Below are positions 58,317 through 64,000 of a stretch of 64,000 bases of DNA, piece after piece (position 1 is the first letter of the stretch; each line of letters opens with the position of its first letter). This DNA is from Caballeronia ptereochthonis. GTDB taxonomy: Bacteria > Pseudomonadota > Gammaproteobacteria > Burkholderiales > Burkholderiaceae. The notes beneath the pieces were generated by a model. The model did not search any database. It saw only the letters and a list, made by a program, of their open reading frames with translations, and was not told the DNA's origin. The stretch covers positions 62,001-126,000 of the forward strand of contig NZ_FCOB02000007.1 of the NCBI RefSeq assembly GCF_001545075.1, written 5' to 3'. The translations under genes and the position numbers were made by a program.

Positions 58317-58769
58317 TTAGCCATTGAGGCTGTTTTCAAGCGCATTGAGCTTTTCCACGCGCCGGCGGAAATCCTCGTCGGTTGAGAATTCGGCACCGAG
58401 AAACGCGTCGATGAGATCCGTCGCGAGCCATGCACCGACGATCTGCGCGCCGAGGCACATGACGTTGACATCGTCGTGCTCGACCGACTGATGCGCGGAA
58501 TGCACGTCATGGCACACCGCCGCGCGAATGCCCCTGATCTTGTTCGCTGCAATCGATGCACCGACTCCGGTGCCGCACACCATGATGCCGCGCTCGGCGC
58601 GCGCCGCCAGCACTTCGCTCGTCAGAAGCTGCGCGATGTCCGGAAAGTCGACGGGCGTATCGCTGAAGCCACCGACGTCGATCACTTCGTGTCCCAACGA
58701 TCTGATATGGCCGATCACCGTGGACTTCAACGACCATCCCGCGTGATCCGAACCGATTACGATGCGCAT
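58317..58769 (-). CDS. RpiB/LacA/LacB family sugar-phosphate isomerase
   Basis: 150 residues: MRIVIGSDHAGWSLKSTVIG with active Asp/His, DVGGFSDTPVDFPDIAQ, the CGTGVGASIAANKIRGIRAA phosphate-binding/catalytic loop with Cys65, and HDVHSAHQSVEHDDVNVMCLGA. The family interconverts aldose and ketose phosphates (ribose, allose, tetrose). Last gene of the GntR-controlled minus-strand operon, 69 nt after the binding protein. Such isomerases appear in erythritol, threitol and apionate-type routes. Confidence 0.93.
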   Translation of the reverse strand: MRIVIGSDHAGWSLKSTVIGHIRSLGHEVIDVGGFSDTPVDFPDIAQLLTSEVLAARAERGIMVCGTGVGASIAANKIRGIRAAVCHDVHSAHQSVEHDDVNVMCLGAQIVGAWLATDLIDAFLGAEFSTDEDFRRRVEKLNALENSLNG

Positions 58770-58838
58770 TCCATGCTCCCTTTGTCTTGTTGAACGTCGC
58801 GGCGCGCCACGCGCACGCCTTGGTTGCTTCGATTCTGC

Positions 58839-59633
58839 TCAACGCATCTGAGGAGGCAGATCGTTGCCGTGGTACTTCTTGTAGATGGCGTTGAGCTTGC
58901 CGTTCTTCAGGTTCGCATCGATCCACTCGTTGAGTTTGGCGAGCAACTGCGTTTCGCCTTTTTTCACGCCGACCGCCAGATCGAATACATGCAACACGAC
59001 TTTTTTCTCGAACGGCCGATCGGGCGTCTTCTTCGTGATCTGGTTGACGATGGTGAGGGACGTCGCGATCAGATCGCACTGGCCGCTCACCGCGGCGGTC
59101 ACGTCGGTCGCGTCGTCGTCGTAGCGGGCAACCTGAAAGCCCTTGTCGCGCGAGATCTTCGTCAGCTCGACGTCCTGCGTCGTGCCGCGCGTGACGCAGA
59201 CGGTGCGGCCCTTCAGATCGTCGATGCTCTTGACCGGCACGTCCTTGCGCCCGCCGATGACCGATTCGAGCACCGCGTAAGGCTTCGAGAAATCGATCAC
59301 CTTGGCGCGCTCGGGTGTCACCGACAGTGTGGAGATCGCGATATCCGCCTTGCCGGTCTGCAGATTCGGAATGCGCGTCGCGCCAGTCGTCTGCACGAAA
59401 TCGAGCTTGAGCCCCCAGTCCTTCGCGAGCAGTTGCGCGGTTTCCACGTCCGATCCGATCGGCTTCATGCTCGCGTCCATCATGCCCGAGGGCGGAATGG
59501 CGAGATCGGTCGCGACGCGGATCGATTTCGACTTCGCGATGTCGTCGAGGACATCCGCGTGCACGGCGCCGGCGGCCGCGCCCAGAACACAGGTCGTGAT
59601 CGCGGCAAGGGTGAACTTCCTGCTTGTCATCAT
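58839..59633 (-). CDS. polar amino-acid-type ABC transporter substrate-binding protein
   Basis: 264 residues of SBP family 3. The signal peptide is KFTLAAITTCVLGAAAGAV with cleavage near VHA-DV. The mature part begins IAKSKSIRVATDLAIPPSGM, with RIPNLQTGKADIAISTLSVT and ERAKVIDFSKPY, typical of polar amino-acid binding proteins. Partner genes are the ATPase and two permeases upstream in the same operon. Given the sugar-acid enzymes around it, an opine- or sugar-acid-like ligand is possible. Confidence 0.9.
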   Translation of the reverse strand: MMTSRKFTLAAITTCVLGAAAGAVHADVLDDIAKSKSIRVATDLAIPPSGMMDASMKPIGSDVETAQLLAKDWGLKLDFVQTTGATRIPNLQTGKADIAISTLSVTPERAKVIDFSKPYAVLESVIGGRKDVPVKSIDDLKGRTVCVTRGTTQDVELTKISRDKGFQVARYDDDATDVTAAVSGQCDLIATSLTIVNQITKKTPDRPFEKKVVLHVFDLAVGVKKGETQLLAKLNEWIDANLKNGKLNAIYKKYHGNDLPPQMR

Positions 59634-59692
59634 GATGATGCGGTCTCCTGGTTGATAAGGAATATAGTGGTATGAATGTGTTCAGACGCGCT

Positions 59693-60496
59693 CTAGAGAT
59701 CGCAGTCGAGGAATTGCTGCAATTCGGCCGATCCCGGCGCGCGCATGATCTCCGGGCCGCCGCGTTCCCAGACGCGTCCCTGATGCATGAAAAGCACCTG
59801 ATCCGCGACATTGCGCGCAAAGCCCATTTCGTGCGTCACCATGATCATCGTCATGCCGCCGGCCGCGAGGTCCTCGATGACGCGCAGCACTTCGCCGGTC
59901 AGTTGCGGATCGAGCGCCGAGGTGACTTCATCGAACAGCATGACCTTCGGCTGCATCGCGAGCGAACGCGCAATGGCAGCGCGTTGCTGCTGACCGCCCG
60001 AGAGCTGCTCGGGATAGTGATCGGCCTTGTCCGCAAGTCCCACGCGCTTGATGGCCTCGCGCGCCAGCTCGCGCGTCTCGCGCTTCGGCACGGATTTGGC
60101 CAGACGCGGCGCGAGCGCGATGTTCTGCTCGACCGTCAGATGCGGAAACAGGTTGTATTGCTGAAACACGATGCCGACATCCAGCCGCAGCGCCTTGAGC
60201 GAGACGTTCGGATCGTCCACGCGATGCCCGCACACCGTGATCTCGCCGCGATCGATCTCTTCGAGGCGATTGATGCAGCGCAGGGCCGTGCTCTTGCCGG
60301 AGCCGCTTCGTCCGATGATCACGGTCACCGTGCCGCGACCCACGTCGAAGCTCACGCCATTCAGCACCTGCGTGGCGCCAAAGCGCTTGTGCACGTCCTC
60401 GACCACGACGACCGGATCGGCGGCCTGCGGAAGGATTGCCGAAGCGCCGGCATCGTAAAGCTCGGCCCCCTTGACCGGCTGAGGAAATTCAGTCAT
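59693..60496 (-). CDS. polar amino-acid-type ABC transporter ATPase (GlnQ type)
   Basis: 267 residues: Walker A GRSGSGKST, Q-loop VFQQYNLFPHLTVEQN, signature LSGGQQQRAAIARSLA, Walker B VMLFDEVTSALDPQLT, H-loop MVTHEMGFARNV. An N-terminal extension of ~27 residues precedes VVVVEDVHKRFG. The start overlaps the end of the permease gene (ATGA). Confidence 0.94.
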   Translation of the reverse strand: MTEFPQPVKGAELYDAGASAILPQAADPVVVVEDVHKRFGATQVLNGVSFDVGRGTVTVIIGRSGSGKSTALRCINRLEEIDRGEITVCGHRVDDPNVSLKALRLDVGIVFQQYNLFPHLTVEQNIALAPRLAKSVPKRETRELAREAIKRVGLADKADHYPEQLSGGQQQRAAIARSLAMQPKVMLFDEVTSALDPQLTGEVLRVIEDLAAGGMTMIMVTHEMGFARNVADQVLFMHQGRVWERGGPEIMRAPGSAELQQFLDCDL

Positions 60497-61170
60497 GCGC
60501 GATTGGCCTCCAATTTCAGCGCCCGCGCGAATCCGGTGCGGCGTTCCAGCGAGCGGCTAAGACGCGAGATCGGGTAACACAAACAAAAATAGACCGCGGC
60601 GATGATCAGATAGACGATGAACGGCTGGAACAGCGAGTTATTGATGATCTGCCCGGACCGTGCGAGCTCGACGAAACCCACCACCGATGCGAGCGAGGTG
60701 TTCTTGATGATCTGCACCATGAAGCCGACCGTAGGCGGCGTGGCGATTCTGACGGCCTGCGGGAGAATGACCCGGAACATCCGCTGTGTGCGACCGAGCG
60801 CGAGACACTCCGCAGCTTCCCATTGCGGCTTCGGCACGGACTGGATCGCGCCGCGCCAGATCTCGCCGAGATACGCGCTGACATTGAGCGTGAGCGAAGC
60901 GCCCGCCGCGACGAGCGGTGAAATCGTTACGCCTAAAGTTGGCGATCCGAAATAGGTCACAAACATGACGACCAGAAGCGGCGTTCCCTGTATCAGCTGC
61001 ACGTAGCCGGTTGCGGCCATCCGCACACCTTCGCGCGGCGAAATGCGCGCCAGCGCGACGAGAAAGCCCACCAGTCCGCCGCCGATCAACGCCACCAGCG
61101 AGAGCACGACCGTCCAGAGCGCTCCGTCGATCAGAAACTCGAGGTGAGTGGCGTTCAGATGTCCAGGCAT
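60493..61170 (-). CDS. polar amino-acid-type ABC transporter permease (HisM type)
   Basis: 225 residues, with TM1 GALWTVVLSLVALIGGGLVG, the EAA loop KPQWEAAECLALGRTQRMFR, then VILPQAVRIATPPTVGFMVQ, and IKNTSLASVVGFVELARSGQ. A C-terminal helix ends in SRLSRSLERRTGFARAL. It pairs with the permease upstream at 61198-61878. Confidence 0.93.
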   Translation of the reverse strand: MPGHLNATHLEFLIDGALWTVVLSLVALIGGGLVGFLVALARISPREGVRMAATGYVQLIQGTPLLVVMFVTYFGSPTLGVTISPLVAAGASLTLNVSAYLGEIWRGAIQSVPKPQWEAAECLALGRTQRMFRVILPQAVRIATPPTVGFMVQIIKNTSLASVVGFVELARSGQIINNSLFQPFIVYLIIAAVYFCLCYPISRLSRSLERRTGFARALKLEANRA

Positions 61171-61197
61171 TTCGATATCCGTTGTAGTGACCGTGCG

Positions 61198-61878
61198 TCA
61201 GAGCGGCGTGCCGAGCCTGCGGCGTCGCGGAAACAGCCAGGCGCCCAGTGCCCAGAAGCCGATTCGCATCAGCAGCGACAGCGCCACATAAGCCACCGCG
61301 ACGACGAGATACGTCTCCAGCGGCCGATACGTCTCCGACTGAACGAAGTTCGCCACCGCGGTGAGCTCTTCCGTCGATATCTGCGAGCACACCGACGACG
61401 CGAGCATCATCAGCACGAACTGGCTCGTGAGCGCGGGATAGACGCGCTCCAGGCCCGGCAGCAGGATAACGTGGCAATAGACCTGCAGGCGCGACAGCCC
61501 GAGACATTCGGCCGCCTCGATCTGGCCGCGCTGGATCGAATCGAAGCCCGCGCGCATGATCTCGGCCGCGTACGCGCCCACGTTGATGACCAGCGCGAGG
61601 ATCGCCACGGTGACCGCGGAAAGCCGCAATCCCATGCTCGAGAGACCGAAATAGACCAGGAAGATCTGCACGAGCAACGGCGTGTTGCGGATCGCTTCGA
61701 CATAGCCGCCGCAGAGTGCGGCAAGCCAGCCGATCGAGCTGCGGCGGCCGATCGCACACAAGGTGCCGATGAGAAATCCCAGCATCGTCGCCGCGACCGC
61801 GAGGATCAGCGACAGGAACGCGCCTTCCATCAACTCGGGCCAGTGCTCGAGCACGACAGAGAAATCGAGGTTCGTCAT
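61198..61878 (-). CDS. polar amino-acid-type ABC transporter permease (HisQ type)
   Basis: 226 residues: MEGAFLSLILAVAATMLGFL as TM1, YVEAIRNTPLLVQIFLVYFG, GAYAAEIMRAGFDSIQRGQI, EAAECLGLSRLQVYCHVILL (EAA loop) and SSVCSQISTEELTAVANFVQ. It lies 30 nt after the dehydrogenase gene and 27 nt before the second permease. Confidence 0.93.
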   Translation of the reverse strand: MTNLDFSVVLEHWPELMEGAFLSLILAVAATMLGFLIGTLCAIGRRSSIGWLAALCGGYVEAIRNTPLLVQIFLVYFGLSSMGLRLSAVTVAILALVINVGAYAAEIMRAGFDSIQRGQIEAAECLGLSRLQVYCHVILLPGLERVYPALTSQFVLMMLASSVCSQISTEELTAVANFVQSETYRPLETYLVVAVAYVALSLLMRIGFWALGAWLFPRRRRLGTPL

Positions 61879-61908
61879 GGCGATGAGAGCGAGGTGCGAA
61901 ACAGGCGC

Positions 61909-62811
61909 TTAGCCGGCGCTCTGGCCCGTCATGCGGTCGTACACGCGGAACAACGCCTGATTGCCGTTGCGTCCCTCGCCGTGCGCGACCGCGTCGAGAT
62001 ATTGGTTCGTCACCAGCGCCGATGCCGGCAGCGGCACGTTGAGCGTGTGCGACTGCTCCTGCACGAGACGCAGATCCTTGAGCATCAGATCGATGCGAAA
62101 GCCCGCGGACGCGTCGCCGTCGATCATCGCGGGCCCGAGCTTGTCCATCATCCACGACGCCGCCGAGCCGCCCAGCAGCACCTCGCGCAATTGCTTGAGA
62201 TCCACGCCCGCAGCGCGACCGAGTGCGAGCGCTTCGCAGATCGCCTGGATGTTGATGCCGCAGATGAGCTGGTTGCAGAGCTTCACGGTCTGGCCCGCCC
62301 CGCTCGCACCAACGTGCGTGATCGTGGTGCCCATCGCCTCGAAGAACGGCGACGCCATCTCGAACGCCTGCGCCGTGCCGCCGGCCATGATGGTCAGCGT
62401 GGCGTTCTTCGCGCCGATGGGACCGCCTGACACCGGCGCATCGACGTATTCGATGCCCTGCGCCGCGCACTGCGCATGCATGCGCCGTTCGGCTGCGGGC
62501 GCGATCGTGCTCATGTCGATGATCAGACGCCCCGCCGGCGGATGCGCGAGCAGCCCCTCCTCTCCGAGCACGACCGCTTCCACGTCGGGCGTGTTGGGCA
62601 GCATCGTGATGGCTGCGTCCGCGCCCTGCGCCGCGTCGGCGACACTGCTCGCCGCATGGGCGCCAAGCGCCGCGAGTTCGTCGACTGCTTCACGGCGCAC
62701 GTCGAACACGCGCACGGCGATACCCGCCTTCATCAGATTCAGGGCCATCTCGCGCCCCATGGTACCCAGACCAATGAAACCCGCCGTGCGCGGCGCTGTG
62801 CTCTGTGACAT
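61909..62811 (-). CDS. beta-hydroxyacid dehydrogenase (tartronate semialdehyde reductase-like)
   Basis: 300 residues: TAGFIGLGTMGREMALNLMK at the N-terminus, the DMSTIAPAAERRMHAQ block, DAPVSGGPIGAKNATLTIMA (substrate loop), and catalytic Lys in GAGQTVKLCNQLICG. ATG 62811 (MSQSTAPR) gives the family start, preceded by AGGGGATTCG; the same frame runs on without family resemblance to 63855, through the GntR gene in another frame. It resembles GarR/GlxR. First enzyme gene of the GntR-controlled operon. Confidence 0.93.
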   Translation of the reverse strand: MSQSTAPRTAGFIGLGTMGREMALNLMKAGIAVRVFDVRREAVDELAALGAHAASSVADAAQGADAAITMLPNTPDVEAVVLGEEGLLAHPPAGRLIIDMSTIAPAAERRMHAQCAAQGIEYVDAPVSGGPIGAKNATLTIMAGGTAQAFEMASPFFEAMGTTITHVGASGAGQTVKLCNQLICGINIQAICEALALGRAAGVDLKQLREVLLGGSAASWMMDKLGPAMIDGDASAGFRIDLMLKDLRLVQEQSHTLNVPLPASALVTNQYLDAVAHGEGRNGNQALFRVYDRMTGQSAG

Positions 62812-62867
62812 CGAATCCCCTTTCTGATCTCTTTCAGGAATGGTGAAAGCGCTGGACCGCCCTGCGC

Positions 62868-63593
62868 TCAGGAAGACTTCCATTCGGTTGCGGCCTTGTG
62901 CCGGTACTCGTCGCCGATGCTGAAGTGCTCGCGCAGAATCCGGTCGGCCGCCTCTTCGTCGCGATCGACGATGGCCTGAAAAATCCGCCGATGATCCGCG
63001 ATGACGCGCGACTTGATATCCGGATGCATCTGCACGGTCTCGCGGCGGTTGCGATGTGAATGCATCAGCAACGCGGCGACCGTGCTGTGCAGGTTCATCA
63101 GCGTCTTCGAGCCGCCCGCCTGCACCAGCGCCGCGTGGAATTCGAAATCCGCCTGGCTGCCCAGCTCGAGCTGGTCGACGGTGGCCTCGATCCGATCGAT
63201 CGCGGCGCGCAGGCGCTCGAGGTCGGCGAGCGTCGCGCGGCGGCACGCGAGCCGGATGGACTGGCACTCGATCGCGACGCGCGCCTCCATCACGTCTTCG
63301 ACGACGTCCTTCTCCTGCGCGAGTGCGAAGGCGAAGAACTCCCCGAGCGTGGACACGTCCGGGCGGCGCACGATGGTCCCGATGCGTTCGCGGATCTCGA
63401 CGGCGCCGATCATCGACAGCGCCCGCAGCGCCTCGCGCACCACGGGACGGCTCACGCCGAGCTTCAACGCGAGATCGCGCTCGGGAATGAGCTTGTCGCC
63501 GGGCTGTATGGCACCTTCCAGCAGCAGGTCGCGGAGGAAGGAAAAGACCTTCTCGAAGCCCTTGCTGTCCTCCTCTTGCCGAACGATTTGCAT
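62868..63593 (-). CDS. GntR family regulator, FadR (FCD) subfamily
   Basis: 241 residues: winged HTH at ~12-75 (GFEKVFSFLRDLLLEGAIQP, ERDLALKLGVSRPVVREALR) and a C-terminal all-helical FCD domain with metal-binding His/Asp positions (DFEFHAALVQAGGSKTLMNL, then HRNRRETVQMHPDI and DHRRIFQAIVDRDEEAA). Members usually sense small carboxylates or sugar acids. First gene of the minus-strand operon; two operators lie 11-33 bp upstream of its start. Confidence 0.93.
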   Translation of the reverse strand: MQIVRQEEDSKGFEKVFSFLRDLLLEGAIQPGDKLIPERDLALKLGVSRPVVREALRALSMIGAVEIRERIGTIVRRPDVSTLGEFFAFALAQEKDVVEDVMEARVAIECQSIRLACRRATLADLERLRAAIDRIEATVDQLELGSQADFEFHAALVQAGGSKTLMNLHSTVAALLMHSHRNRRETVQMHPDIKSRVIADHRRIFQAIVDRDEEAADRILREHFSIGDEYRHKAATEWKSS

Positions 63594-63604
63594 GACATCT
63601 CTTG

Positions 63605-63626
63605 CGGTAAAACCGTGGTAAGACCA
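63605..63626. promoter_or_regulatory. two abutting FadR-type GntR operators
   Basis: Two perfect 11-bp palindromes sit back to back: CGGT-AAA-ACCG (63605-63615) and TGGT-AAG-ACCA (63616-63626). Both have the GT-N3-AC core of the FadR-subfamily consensus TNGTNNNACNA; the second matches it at every defined position. They lie just before the GntR gene and its operon, so autoregulation is expected. Confidence 0.8.
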
Positions 63627-63858
63627 GAAGATAAAGGAAGGGATGATCGTTACCTATACGGGCTTTCCCGAAGCGCCGCATCGATCCACGTGGTCCGGGC
63701 CGGCGCTGATCAGGCCGTGCGTAGGCCGTGCGACGCACGCCTTCGGTTTTTACTTGCGGTGAAAGGCATTGATTCGAATGTCCGTTGCTCGCAAGGCCAG
63801 GTCGCCTCACCCGATCAACTCCTTGCGGGCCGGAACAACCGGAGAAACGGCGCAATGG

Positions 63859-64000
63859 TTAGCGCGGCGCCGTCCATCCTTTGTAGTTCCCGACGTTATC
63901 CCGCGTGACCAGCGTCGATGGCATCAGAGTCATCGCCTGGGCGGGCGGCTTGCCATTCATGATGTCGTAGCCGATCGTGACGGCTTGTTGGGCCATCGTG
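63859..64000 (-). CDS. sugar ABC transporter substrate-binding protein, C-terminal fragment (RbsB-like)
   Basis: The last 46 codons before the stop (TTA on the plus strand, 63859-63861) read TMAQQAVTIGYDIMNGKPPA, then MTLMPSTLVTRDNVGNYKGW and a short tail. That is the C-terminus of a type 1 periplasmic sugar-binding protein (ribose/rhamnose/autoinducer-2 class). The gene runs off the right edge. It is co-directional with, and about 265 bp upstream of, the GntR gene, probably the end of a separate sugar importer. Confidence 0.8.
   Translation of the reverse strand, partial: TMAQQAVTIGYDIMNGKPPAQAMTLMPSTLVTRDNVGNYKGWTAPR

Noticed and set aside
62812-63855. Apparent 348-codon N-terminal extension of the beta-hydroxyacid dehydrogenase
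   Set aside because: It runs through the GntR gene in another frame, is Arg-rich, and the dehydrogenase has a proper start at 62811.

Overview
The window is high-GC (roughly 63%) beta-proteobacterial DNA, most like a Burkholderiales member of the Paraburkholderia/Caballeronia/Cupriavidus group. The main evidence is a form IC (red-type) RuBisCO locus in the gene order cbbR-L-S-X-Y-E-F-P-T-Z-G-K-A described for Cupriavidus necator, followed by dense accessory catabolic clusters, each with its own LysR, LacI, AraC or GntR regulator. That layout is typical of a second chromosome or megaplasmid; the replicon itself cannot be seen. No rRNA, tRNA, CRISPR array or intact insertion sequence was found.

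Region 1 (1-17.1 kb) looks like a formate/oxalate autotrophy module: the end of an OFA-type (oxalate:formate) MFS transporter, a 41-residue companion membrane peptide, divergent cbbR, a 12-gene Calvin-Benson-Bassham operon ending in a hairpin/terminator, a formate dehydrogenase whose coenzyme-selecting residue (Gln223) predicts NADP+ use, and a Rieske-FAD reductase. Region 2 (17.2-25 kb) is patchy: a DUF1269 protein, an MFS/Ldh-type dehydrogenase/LysR set, a decayed MFS transporter, an Xre-RES toxin-antitoxin pair with an operator bracketing its -10 box, a frameshifted GNAT acetyltransferase, and about 0.8 kb of gene-poor DNA with four 22-23 bp tandem repeats resembling the end of an IS21-like element.

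Region 3 (25-33.3 kb) is a sugar-acid-type cluster (LysR, SDR, secreted beta-propeller, 2-ketoacid reductase, atypical AroE homologue, MHS-family transporter, GapN-like aldehyde dehydrogenase). Region 4 (33.3-50 kb) is the most unusual: a LacI regulator with three operators drives a co-directional set of Gfo/Idh/MocA dehydrogenase, CoA-transferase, enoyl-CoA hydratase, aldehyde dehydrogenase, a complete sugar ABC importer, SDR, GMC oxidoreductase and a DUF993 aldolase-like protein. Beyond it, on the other strand, are a close paralogue of the first dehydrogenase and a DUF1479 oxygenase, with a divergent AraC regulator. The gene content suggests import of a carbohydrate-like compound, oxidation to an acid, CoA activation and hydratase/aldolase chemistry; the substrate is unknown.

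Region 5 (51.3-58.2 kb) holds a TRAP importer with fused membrane subunits, a LysR regulator, and a three-gene operon of SAF-domain dehydrogenase, ABM monooxygenase and beta-hydroxyacid dehydrogenase. Region 6 (58.3-63.6 kb, minus strand) is one operon: FadR-type regulator with two abutting operators, beta-hydroxyacid dehydrogenase, polar-amino-acid-type ABC importer and RpiB-like isomerase. The window ends inside a sugar-binding protein gene.
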